Below the pieces are notes generated by a model. That model had not been told where the DNA came from, ran no database searches, and worked only from the letters and a program-made list of their open reading frames with translations. Shown here in pieces: positions 1 through 5,275 of a stretch of DNA of 5,356 bases. Origin of the DNA: CAZLWA01 sp964563165 (GTDB lineage: Bacteria > CLD3 > SB21); NCBI GenBank assembly GCA_964563165.1, contig CAZLWA010000017.1, positions 1 through 5,356 of the forward strand, given 5' to 3'. The position numbers and the translations under genes are program-made. Positions within the stretch are counted from its first letter, which is position 1, and each line of letters begins with the position of its first letter.

Positions 1-1368
1 TCCGATCAATCCCGACGTGAGCGAGAGCGGAACAAATACGACCACGTCCACTAATGTGATGGAAAGCGCGGCAAAACCGATCTCATTTCGCCCTCGTAAG
101 GACGCTTCGCGCAGATTCACGCCTTTTTCGATGTAGTGATAGATATTCTCCAGCACGACGATCGAGTCGTCAACAAGGATTCCTATCACCAGCGACAATC
201 CCAGCAGCGTCATCAGATTAAGCGTAAATCCGAAAATGTAAATGGCAAACAAGGTCGAAACGAGCGATGCCGGGATCGCTACCATGACGATGATCGAATT
301 GCGATAGCTGTGCAGAAACAAGAACATGACCGCCGCTACCAGGATGACCGCCAGGCCCAAGTCATGTTTGACTGCATCCGCGGCGTCCACGGTGAACGCG
401 GATCCGTCCTGCGCGATGTCAAAAATCAGTTTGATATTCGCGTAATCGGCTTCCATTTTCTTAATTTCGGCACGAACCAGGCGGCTGACGTCCACGGAAT
501 TGGCATCCGATTGTTTCTGCACGTACAGGCCGACCGACGACACGCCGTTGATGCGGCTCATGTTGGCAAAATCTTTTCGTCCGTCTTCCACTTCCCCCAC
601 ATCACTGACCGTGATATCACCTGATTTGGATCGCCCGACGACCAGCTTTCTCAAGTCATCTACCGAATCAAATTTTCCCGCAACGCGAACCGTGTATTGA
701 GTCGTCTCTTCTTTTATGTTGCCTGTTGGAAAATCCAGGTTGGACGCCTGGATGACCTGACTGACCCGCGCAAGAGAAAGCCCGTAGGAGCGGAGTTTCT
801 GCGCATCCAAATTCACCTTGATCTCGCGTTCGTCTCCGCCGATGAGCGTCACTTGCCCCACGCCCGCGATCTTGGATATACGCGGCTGAATGTGGTCTTT
901 GAGAAATTGATAAAATTCCCGCGACGGCATCGTGCTCGTAAGCCCCATTCGCAGCACGGGAAATTCATCTAGCGCAAATTTCGAAAGCGTCGGGGTTTTC
1001 ACGTCGACCGGAAACGTGGAAAGTATCGCGCTGACTTTTCGCTGTGCATCCTGCAAAGCGATATCAATATTGGCGGATTGCTGAAGCGTAACGAATACGA
1101 GAGAAATGCCCTCGCTCGACGTGCTGTTCGTGCGCGAGATATTGTCCAATCCCGAAACGGCGTCTTCGAGCGGCTTGGTGACTTTGTTTTCAACTTCTGA
1201 CGGCGAAGCGCCCGGATAAATGGTCGTGATCGTAATGACCGGAGGCGCGAATTTCGGCAGTAACTCGTAGCTAAGCTGGCTGTATCCGAAAATACCCAGC
1301 ACCGCCAGCGTGGTGAAAATGACTACGATAAACGACGGCCGTTTGATGGCAAGTTCTGTAAGGGTCAT
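1..1368 (-). CDS. RND efflux pump, HAE1/AcrB type (N-terminal 456 residues; C-terminus outside window)
   Basis: This is the inner-membrane, proton-driven pump of a tripartite efflux system; it would take substrates from the periplasm or outer leaflet and pass them to the TolC-type channel. I translated it directly: it opens MTLTELAIKRPSFIVVIF and stays open to the left edge, so about 456 of the usual 1000-1050 residues are seen. TM1 is at about residues 11-30, followed by the first periplasmic porter domain (to about 330). TM2 is at about 337-355, TM3 at 358-378, TM4 at 382-405 and the start of TM5 at 431-456. TM4 contains GILVDDSIVVLENI, with Asp400-Asp401 matching the proton-relay Asp407/Asp408 of AcrB. 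This pair fits HAE1 pumps rather than metal-exporting HME pumps. The start is set by GGAG at 1377-1380, 8 bases before the ATG. It is the last visible gene of the operon, 85 bases after the adaptor. No frameshift is seen. Substrate unknown. Confidence 0.95.
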   Translation of the reverse strand, partial: MTLTELAIKRPSFIVVIFTTLAVLGIFGYSQLSYELLPKFAPPVITITTIYPGASPSEVENKVTKPLEDAVSGLDNISRTNSTSSEGISLVFVTLQQSANIDIALQDAQRKVSAILSTFPVDVKTPTLSKFALDEFPVLRMGLTSTMPSREFYQFLKDHIQPRISKIAGVGQVTLIGGDEREIKVNLDAQKLRSYGLSLARVSQVIQASNLDFPTGNIKEETTQYTVRVAGKFDSVDDLRKLVVGRSKSGDITVSDVGEVEDGRKDFANMSRINGVSSVGLYVQKQSDANSVDVSRLVRAEIKKMEADYANIKLIFDIAQDGSAFTVDAADAVKHDLGLAVILVAAVMFLFLHSYRNSIIVMVAIPASLVSTLFAIYIFGFTLNLMTLLGLSLVIGILVDDSIVVLENIYHYIEKGVNLREASLRGRNEIGFAALSITLVDVVVFVPLSLTSGLIG

Positions 1369-1376
1369 GATTATTT

Positions 1377-1380
1377 CTCC
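1377..1380 (-). promoter_or_regulatory. Ribosome binding site of the RND pump gene
   Basis: GGAG on the minus strand, 8 bases ahead of the ATG at 1368. It gives the pump its own translation start even though a palindromic repeat lies just upstream. Confidence 0.75.
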
Positions 1381-1397
1381 AAAATTGTTTTTTAATC

Positions 1398-1446
1398 GCC
1401 ACAGAGTTCACAGAGAAATTTTTAGAGTCTCTGTGCTCTCTGTGGC
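1398..1446. repeat. CACAGAG-type palindromic repeat between adaptor and pump genes
   Basis: Two 19-base arms (1398-1416 and 1428-1446) pair at 17 of 19 positions around an 11-base loop. Each arm is itself two CACAGAG units, so the element is both an inverted and a tandem repeat. It fills most of the 85-base gap: 7 bases after the adaptor's stop codon and 17 bases before the pump's Shine-Dalgarno site. In the operon mRNA it would fold into a long hairpin with one 2x2 internal loop. No T run follows on the minus strand, so it does not look like an intrinsic terminator. Similar CACAGAG palindromes are, from memory, common between genes of environmental bacteria; that it is dispersed in this genome is inference. 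It could stabilise the upstream mRNA or lower pump expression relative to the adaptor. Confidence 0.85.
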
Positions 1447-1453
1447 AAGAAAC

Positions 1454-2506
1454 TCATTTTACAATAGTTACAGAAACGCCGTCCTGCAAATTGTTTTGTC
1501 CGTTGACGACCACCGTTTCTCCTTCTTTAAGCCCCTGCAAAATTTCCAACCTGCTTCCGGCAATAGCGCCTACCACGACGTCGCGCAATGTGGCTTTGCT
1601 GTTATCCACGACGTACACTTGCGGTTTTTTCAAACTGCCGACCAGCGCTTCGCGATCGATCAGGAGCGATTCGTTCGCGGATAAGGAATTGAAGGACAAG
1701 CGGCAAAACATACCGGCTTTGAGCGGATGCTCCTTGCTGTTTGGCAGAGTCATTTCAACCGGATAGGTATGCGCTTCGTCCGCTTTGTCGCTGATATTGT
1801 CGATGACAGCGATGAAAGCGAATCCGGGATAGACATCCGTAATCACTTCGACCCGGTCTCCCGTTTTGATTTTAAAGGCGTCGCGTTCGGCAACGTTGAC
1901 TTTGATTTTTAATTTCGTAATATCCACGACATTGGCGATCACCGTACCCGATTGAACGTAATTGCCCACATCCACCATACGTGATGTTACGACACCGGAG
2001 ATCGGCGTGGTGATCTTCGTATCCGAGAGTTGACGGCGGGCAACAATGTACTGTGCCTCGGATGACCGGAAAGTCAGGCGTGACGATTCGATCTGCGACT
2101 CCGTGACGGTTTTGTCCTTGAATAATTCTTCGCTCCGCGCCAGATCTTTCTTTGTTTTTTCATAGTTGGCTTCCGCCGCTTTGAAATTCGCCTGTTTAAG
2201 TTCGTCGTCCACTTGAACGATCACCGATCCGGCCGATCTAAAGTCGCCGACCTTGGCAAGGACCGATGTCACGCGGCCTTGCGTTTCGGAAACGATCGCG
2301 ACGTCATTGTTTCCGACAATCGTTCCGATCAATGAAAGATTGGCGTTTAATTTTTCCTTCACCACGCCGATCACCGTCACCGGAAAGGCGCTGAGCGATT
2401 CCGGACGCCTGGATTTCATATCGCTGACGGCTTTGTTGTGGATCAAGCCGGCAATGATCGCTCCCAGGATAAGCGCGACGACTAATGTTATTTTTAAATT
2501 TTTCAT
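1454..2506 (-). CDS. RND periplasmic adaptor (membrane fusion protein, HlyD/AcrA family)
   Basis: Periplasmic adaptor, 350 aa, that links the RND pump to the outer-membrane channel. Residues 5-22 form a hydrophobic N-terminal segment after MKNLK. There is no lipobox cysteine (the only Cys is 268), so it is probably anchored by an uncleaved signal segment rather than by lipid. The first half of the split biotinyl-lipoyl-like domain is at about 68-100 (VSETQGRVTSVLAKVGD), a short alpha-helical coiled-coil hairpin at about 101-162, and the second lipoyl half at about 164-195 (TKITTPISGVVTSRMVDVGN). A beta-barrel follows at about 198-275, ending in the typical HPLKAGMFCRL, and a membrane-proximal domain runs to the end (EILQGLKEGETVVVNG). 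Length is usual for the family. The start is supported by AAAGGA at 2515-2520, 8 bases ahead of the ATG. It lies 56 bases after the channel gene and 85 before the pump. Confidence 0.95.
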   Translation of the reverse strand: MKNLKITLVVALILGAIIAGLIHNKAVSDMKSRRPESLSAFPVTVIGVVKEKLNANLSLIGTIVGNNDVAIVSETQGRVTSVLAKVGDFRSAGSVIVQVDDELKQANFKAAEANYEKTKKDLARSEELFKDKTVTESQIESSRLTFRSSEAQYIVARRQLSDTKITTPISGVVTSRMVDVGNYVQSGTVIANVVDITKLKIKVNVAERDAFKIKTGDRVEVITDVYPGFAFIAVIDNISDKADEAHTYPVEMTLPNSKEHPLKAGMFCRLSFNSLSANESLLIDREALVGSLKKPQVYVVDNSKATLRDVVVGAIAGSRLEILQGLKEGETVVVNGQNNLQDGVSVTIVK

Positions 2507-2514
2507 AGTTAAAA

Positions 2515-2520
2515 TCCTTT
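2515..2520 (-). promoter_or_regulatory. Ribosome binding site of the adaptor gene
   Basis: AAAGGA on the minus strand, 8 bases before the ATG at 2506. It fixes the start at MKNLKITLVV, which directly precedes the hydrophobic anchor. Confidence 0.7.
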
Positions 2521-2532
2521 TATTTCTTTTCT

Positions 2533-2562
2533 ATTCATGGTTCGTTATTCGTAATTGTTAAT
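2533..2562. repeat. Degenerate ACGAA/ATGAA short-unit repeat in the channel-adaptor gap
   Basis: On the minus strand the gap after the channel gene's TAA reads as a run of related short units: AATTACGAA, TAACGAA, CCATGAAT. The units are 7-9 bases and not identical. The stretch resembles the AATTACGAA-type intergenic repeats I recall from environmental bacterial genomes, but it is short and AT-rich, so chance is possible. No hairpin or terminator is seen. Confidence 0.35.
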
Positions 2563-3906
2563 TTATTCTCCGATGGCCTTCAAAAGTTTGGCCTGCGCTA
2601 ATTCATAATCCACGAGCGCCCGCGTGTTCGCCGTTTTCGCCGTCAACAGAGCGACCTCCGCGTCAAGGAGATCCGTGGTCAGAACGACGCCTTGTTTGTA
2701 TTTTTCACTCGTGATGCGATAGCTCTCCTGCGCCTCTTCGATGCTCTGCCGGGTAACGGCTATTTTTTCTTTGGCCTGCAGCATGGTAAGATAGTTTTGC
2801 GTCACTTCCAGACTGATGCCATCCTTCAAGGTACCCAGCGCGTCTTTGGTCTGGGAAAGCTGGGATTGCGCCTGGCGTGTCTGATATTTGGTCGTGCCCC
2901 AGTTCCAGGCGTCAAAATTGACAGTGACCCCGACATCCCAACTGCGCCTGAACTCATCGGCTAAAGGAAAGTACCTTTGATTCGGGCGATTGTAATAGTA
3001 ATTTCCGGTTAAAGAAACTTGCGGGTACCAGCCGGATTTGGCAACGGTCACGGAAGCTTCACCGGCTCTCAAACGATATTCCAGGGCTTTGATGTCGTTA
3101 CGGTTCTGTACCGCCTTATTGATCAGGGTACCGGCTTCGACAAATTCAACCGCCTGGTGAACGATGCTGGATTTGATTTCAACTTCCGTATTCAAAGGCA
3201 GTCCGATCAGATTATTTAAATTGATCGCCGCGATTTGAACCTGGTTTTTCGCGTCGATTTGCAGCAATTGCGTATTCGACAGCTGAACTTGCACTTTCAA
3301 AACATCATTATTAGTCACCATGCTTTGAGCCAATAAATTTCTGGCATCCTTCAAATGAGCTTTGACCTGCTCGATATTTTCATCCACTACTTTCTTTTCC
3401 TCGACCGCCTTGAATAAGCTCCAGTACGCATTGCGAATGTTGTAAATCAATTCCGATTTATCTTTATTGTAGTCTTCATGTACCGCCTGCTCGGTGAGTT
3501 TGGCCACTTTGGAATTGCTTTCCAGGCGAAATCCGGTAAATAGTTTTTGTTCCACCGTCGCTTTGAGCGTATAATTATTCAATATCGTCGGGGACAGGGT
3601 CGAAGTAATATCGGAAGCCGGCAGCCCCGGCCCAAAGAAGTTAGCCGGGATCCTGAACGCCTGCGCCGGTACGGTGCTTAGCTTAGTAAAACCCGCGCTT
3701 AATTTAAGCGACGGCAGGCGCGCGGCATTCACTTCATCTTTTCTCGCGGTGGAGGATTCGACTTTCGATACGGAAGCATGGAGCGTTTTGCTGTTCTTCA
3801 AACCGATCTGAATGGTCTCTTCAACCGTCAGCGCCCGGCGTTCTTGAGCATTTCCAAAATTCCAGGCGCCCAGCAGAATAGTGAGTATCCAATAACCTTT
3901 GTTCAT
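2563..3906 (-). CDS. TolC-family outer-membrane efflux factor
   Basis: Outer-membrane channel of the tripartite exporter, 447 aa from the chosen start. Residues 1-20 (MNKGYWILTILLGAWNFGNA) are a Sec signal peptide with likely cleavage after Ala20. The mature protein has the two-fold repeat of the OEP/TolC fold. Repeat one begins LTVEETIQIGLKNSK (26-40), has ARLPSLKLSAGF (62-73) and a long helical part at about 140-236 ending NNLIGLP. Repeat two begins about 258, with KSGWYPQVSLTGNYYYN (290-306) and a helical part at about 340-447, including EKYKQGVVLTTDLLDAEVAL (401-420). Length is normal for the family. The reading frame is open for 24 more codons upstream (to 3978), but that would overlap the repressor gene and bury the signal peptide. 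AAAGGAG at 3915-3921 sits 8 bases before the ATG chosen here. Translation starts 38 bases after the repressor stop, so the two are co-transcribed. Confidence 0.95.
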   Translation of the reverse strand: MNKGYWILTILLGAWNFGNAQERRALTVEETIQIGLKNSKTLHASVSKVESSTARKDEVNAARLPSLKLSAGFTKLSTVPAQAFRIPANFFGPGLPASDITSTLSPTILNNYTLKATVEQKLFTGFRLESNSKVAKLTEQAVHEDYNKDKSELIYNIRNAYWSLFKAVEEKKVVDENIEQVKAHLKDARNLLAQSMVTNNDVLKVQVQLSNTQLLQIDAKNQVQIAAINLNNLIGLPLNTEVEIKSSIVHQAVEFVEAGTLINKAVQNRNDIKALEYRLRAGEASVTVAKSGWYPQVSLTGNYYYNRPNQRYFPLADEFRRSWDVGVTVNFDAWNWGTTKYQTRQAQSQLSQTKDALGTLKDGISLEVTQNYLTMLQAKEKIAVTRQSIEEAQESYRITSEKYKQGVVLTTDLLDAEVALLTAKTANTRALVDYELAQAKLLKAIGE

Positions 3907-3914
3907 ATTTCGTT

Positions 3915-3921
3915 CTCCTTT
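3915..3921 (-). promoter_or_regulatory. Ribosome binding site that decides the start of the outer-membrane factor
   Basis: AAAGGAG on the minus strand, 8 bases before the ATG at 3906. It favours this start over the in-frame ATG at 3978, and the protein then begins exactly with a signal peptide. Confidence 0.85.
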
Positions 3922-3944
3922 TAAAAATTTCTCTTCGATAATTT

Positions 3945-4571
3945 TCACATTTGCTCCGGTTGAACCGCATGATCGCAAAATTTCGCTCGGCCTTCCTCAG
4001 ACAACAAACCTTCAAACATGACTTTAGAGATCGCTTCAAAAACCTGCGCAGGAGCATGGGGTAATTCCACCAGCACATCGGGACTGAGTAAAGCTTCCAC
4101 CGTGCTGAGATAGATCATGATGGCTAATTTTTCATCAATATCTTTTCGGAACACGCCCTCCTGCACGCCGTCGTGTAATATTTTGCCGAAATCGTTCAAA
4201 ATACTCCGGCGCCGGTGTTCTTGTACGGCTTTCCAAATTTCCGGAAAATTTTTCCGGAGATCCTGCAGCAGCGAACGTCCCATTCGGGCATATAGCGTAG
4301 CAACAAAATTGATCATACCTTTGAGTTTTTCAATGACATTGAGACTGGCATTACAGCTGATCGCATGACAAAAACTATTCGATTCGCTCATCGATTTGTC
4401 GGCGACCGTTTTCACGAGTTCGTCTTTGCTCGGAAAATATTGGTACAATGTTTTTTTGCTCATGCCCAGTTCATCCGCAATTTCTTCGACGGTGACCTTA
4501 GACACGCCGAATTTCAGGAACAGATCTTCGGCGCCCTGAACGATCCTGTTTTTGACCTGGATATCAGACAT
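3945..4571 (-). CDS. TetR/AcrR-family transcriptional repressor, likely of the efflux operon
   Basis: One-component DNA-binding regulator, 208 aa, a usual TetR length. The N-terminal domain is clear: helix 1 about 5-20 (QVKNRIVQGAEDLFLKFG), then the helix-turn-helix at about 26-46 (TVEEIADELGMSKKTLYQYF), followed by PSKDELVKTVADK. The C-terminal two-thirds (about 60-208) is helical and divergent, as expected of the ligand-binding and dimerisation part; it contains Cys68, Cys73 and Cys199. AAAGGAG at 4578-4584 lies 6 bases before the ATG. It is the first gene of the operon and precedes the channel, adaptor and pump genes on the same strand. The family usually represses such operons until a pump substrate binds, so autoregulation is likely. 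Two copies of a 27-base pseudo-palindromic element upstream are candidate operators. Ligand unknown. Confidence 0.93.
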   Translation of the reverse strand: MSDIQVKNRIVQGAEDLFLKFGVSKVTVEEIADELGMSKKTLYQYFPSKDELVKTVADKSMSESNSFCHAISCNASLNVIEKLKGMINFVATLYARMGRSLLQDLRKNFPEIWKAVQEHRRRSILNDFGKILHDGVQEGVFRKDIDEKLAIMIYLSTVEALLSPDVLVELPHAPAQVFEAISKVMFEGLLSEEGRAKFCDHAVQPEQM

Positions 4572-4577
4572 TTCTTA

Positions 4578-4584
4578 CTCCTTT
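4578..4584 (-). promoter_or_regulatory. Ribosome binding site of the TetR-family gene
   Basis: AAAGGAG on the minus strand, 6 bases ahead of the ATG at 4571. It lies 6 bases from the proximal operator-like element, so a protein bound there would sit next to the translation start region of the DNA. Confidence 0.8.
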
Positions 4585-4590
4585 ACTTAC

Positions 4591-4617
4591 GAAACTCATT
4601 TAGTTTTAATGGTTTCC
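4591..4617. promoter_or_regulatory. Candidate TetR operator, proximal copy
   Basis: Plus strand GAAACTCA-N12-GGTTTCC. The ends GAAAC and GTTTC form an inverted repeat with 16 bases between, 26 bases in all, a size usual for TetR-family operators that bind one or two dimers. The 8- and 7-base ends and the 12-base spacing are the same as in the copy at 4685-4711; the interior matches at 6 of 12 positions. It lies in the leader between a hairpin and the repressor's ribosome binding site. That the TetR protein binds here is inference. Confidence 0.6.
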
Positions 4618-4618
4618 G

Positions 4619-4629
4619 ATAATTTCAAA
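4619..4629. repeat. 11-base direct repeat, copy 1 (ATAATTTCAAA)
   Basis: ATAATTTCAAA occurs here and again at 4674-4684, on either side of the leader hairpin, each copy close to an operator-like element. AT-rich, so partly expected by chance, but exact over 11 bases. Confidence 0.5.
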
Positions 4630-4655
4630 AAATAGCAGGTTCAAAACTTCCTGCT
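4627..4655 (-). terminator. Terminator-like hairpin in the operon leader (possible attenuator)
   Basis: On the minus strand AGCAGG (4655-4650) pairs with CCTGCT (4639-4634) around a 10-base loop, and is followed by ATTTTTT (4633-4627). This is the shape of a weak intrinsic terminator: 6 base pairs, four of them G-C, then six T after one A. It lies about 50-78 bases downstream of the predicted start site and before the repressor gene, so it could cause partial premature termination of the efflux operon transcript. The stem is short, so readthrough should be common. Confidence 0.45.
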
Positions 4656-4673
4656 TTAAATTCAGATAAATCA

Positions 4674-4684
4674 ATAATTTCAAA
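4674..4684. repeat. 11-base direct repeat, copy 2 (ATAATTTCAAA)
   Basis: Exact second copy of the element at 4619-4629, directly next to the distal operator-like element. Start-to-start distance is 55 bases. Confidence 0.5.
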
Positions 4685-4711
4685 GAAACTCAATACGTTT
4701 ATACGGTTTCC
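4685..4711. promoter_or_regulatory. Candidate TetR operator, distal copy on the transcription start
   Basis: Plus strand GAAACTCA-N12-GGTTTCC. This copy has more dyad symmetry than the proximal one: GAAAC-N3-ATA-N4-TAT-N3-GTTTC, 16 of 26 positions symmetric. It begins at the base after the -10 hexamer and covers the expected start of transcription (about 4705), so a bound repressor would block promoter opening. Start-to-start distance to the proximal copy is 94 bases, about nine helical turns. Confidence 0.65.
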
Positions 4712-4740
4712 AGTATAAAAAGTTTCATAACAATTGTCAA
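4712..4740 (-). promoter_or_regulatory. Housekeeping-type promoter of the efflux operon
   Basis: On the minus strand the -35 TTGACA (4740-4735) and -10 TATACT (4717-4712) are separated by exactly 17 bases. The -35 is a full match to the sigma-70 consensus and the -10 matches five of six. Transcription would begin near 4705, giving a leader of about 134 bases before the TetR gene, and read through all four efflux genes. Upstream sequence is AT-rich. Regulation by the TetR protein at the overlapping element is inferred from position. Confidence 0.8.
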
Positions 4741-4838
4741 GGATAAATAAGGAATCAAGAAAACATGATAATTGTCATTTTTTTTGACCAGTGGGCGCTT
4801 TACTATGATTTACATATTCAGCTATGAGATCACTGACG

Positions 4839-4844
4839 AAAGGA
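4839..4844 (+). promoter_or_regulatory. Ribosome binding site that decides the start of the hemerythrin-like gene
   Basis: AAAGGA, 5 bases ahead of the ATG at 4850. In-frame upstream starts (ATG at 4805, TTG at 4772) have no such site, and family members usually begin close to this point. Confidence 0.8.
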
Positions 4845-4849
4845 ACGTC

Positions 4850-5275
4850 ATGGCAATCCAATGGGATGAAAAATACAGCACGGGCGTTGTCGAGATCGAC
4901 TCTCAGCATCAGACGCTCTTTGACTTTCTGAACCAATTTGAAAAGAATCTGAAGACTTACCGGTCCGAGCAGTTATTGCGGGAAGCTTTCGATTTCTTGA
5001 ATGACTATATGCAGGAACATTTCTCGTTCGAAGAAGTCTGCATGATGAAGTGGCAATGTCCGGCATCCGAGAAGAACAAAGACGCGCATCGGAACTTCAC
5101 AGCGGCTTTTACGGGCTTCAGAACCCGGCTTGAAAATGATGGATTCAGCGATGCCTTGCTCAAGCAAGTTCATTCAGCCATTCACGATTGGCTCACCGGC
5201 CATATTATGCATGTTGACACACACCTGAGAAACTGCACCCGACAATACAAACCGGGCATCGGGTCGGGACCCTAA
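4850..5275 (+). CDS. Bacteriohemerythrin-like protein with one diiron ligand replaced (His to Asn76)
   Basis: Small cytosolic four-helix-bundle protein, 141 aa, the usual length for single-domain bacteriohemerythrins, which bind O2 at a non-haem diiron site for storage, delivery or sensing. The opening IQWDEKYSTGVVEIDSQHQTL is typical. Ligands recognised by motif are His20 (IDxQH), His57 and Glu61 (HFSFEE), His80 (second His of HxxxH, then xxF83), and His118 and Asp123 (HIMHVD). The remaining ligand, the first His of HxxxH, is Asn76: the motif reads NKDAH. One base (CAC to AAC) would explain it. The segment just before, MMKWQCP, also departs from the usual MxxxxYP, with Cys70 in place of Tyr. 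So the site may bind iron asymmetrically, bind one iron, or not carry O2 at all. Cys64, Cys70 and Cys129 are present. There is no signal peptide with this start. Transcribed divergently from the efflux operon; a functional link is only suggested. Confidence 0.9.
   Translation: MAIQWDEKYSTGVVEIDSQHQTLFDFLNQFEKNLKTYRSEQLLREAFDFLNDYMQEHFSFEEVCMMKWQCPASEKNKDAHRNFTAAFTGFRTRLENDGFSDALLKQVHSAIHDWLTGHIMHVDTHLRNCTRQYKPGIGSGP

Larger units (their letters stand above)
4572..4849. other. Divergent intergenic regulatory region
   Basis: A 278-base AT-rich gap between the leftward TetR gene and the rightward hemerythrin-like gene. The TetR-proximal half holds the promoter, two operator-like elements, the 11-base repeats and the leader hairpin listed separately. 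For the hemerythrin side no convincing promoter is seen: TTGACC (4784-4789) and TATGAT (4804-4809) are each good hexamers but only 14 bases apart. AATTGTCA occurs twice (4732-4739 and 4770-4777), once overlapping the operon's -35. Confidence 0.8.

Noticed and set aside
1398..1446. Palindrome as an intrinsic terminator after the adaptor gene
   Set aside because: On the minus strand the stem is followed by GATTAAAAAAC, not a T run, and the pump gene needs transcription to continue.
136..1766. Several plus-strand open frames antisense to the pump and adaptor genes
   Set aside because: They are shadows of the minus-strand coding frames, with low-complexity His/Arg/Asp-rich translations and no recognisable domain.
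2509..2538. Nine-codon open frame (MNRKEIKGF) ending 2 bases before the adaptor ATG
   Set aside because: No ribosome binding site of its own; it runs through the adaptor's Shine-Dalgarno site and is probably chance.
3907..3978. 24-residue N-terminal extension of the outer-membrane factor starting at 3978
   Set aside because: It would overlap the end of the TetR gene, has no clear ribosome binding site, and would bury the signal peptide that starts at 3906 behind an AAAGGAG site.
4661..4674. FNR-like site TTGAT-N4-CTGAA on the minus strand in the leader
   Set aside because: The right half matches only three of five consensus bases, and such sites occur often by chance in AT-rich DNA.
4784..4809. 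TTGACC and TATGAT as the hemerythrin promoter
   Set aside because: The hexamers are only 14 bases apart, too short for a normal sigma-70 promoter; no better partner is seen at 16-18 bases.
4772..4849. Longer hemerythrin-like start at TTG 4772 or ATG 4805
   Set aside because: No ribosome binding site precedes either; AAAGGA sits 5 bases before the ATG at 4850 and the family motif begins right after it.
5261..5272. GGGTC/GACCC hairpin at the end of the hemerythrin-like gene as a terminator
   Set aside because: Four to five base pairs inside the coding end and no T run after it.
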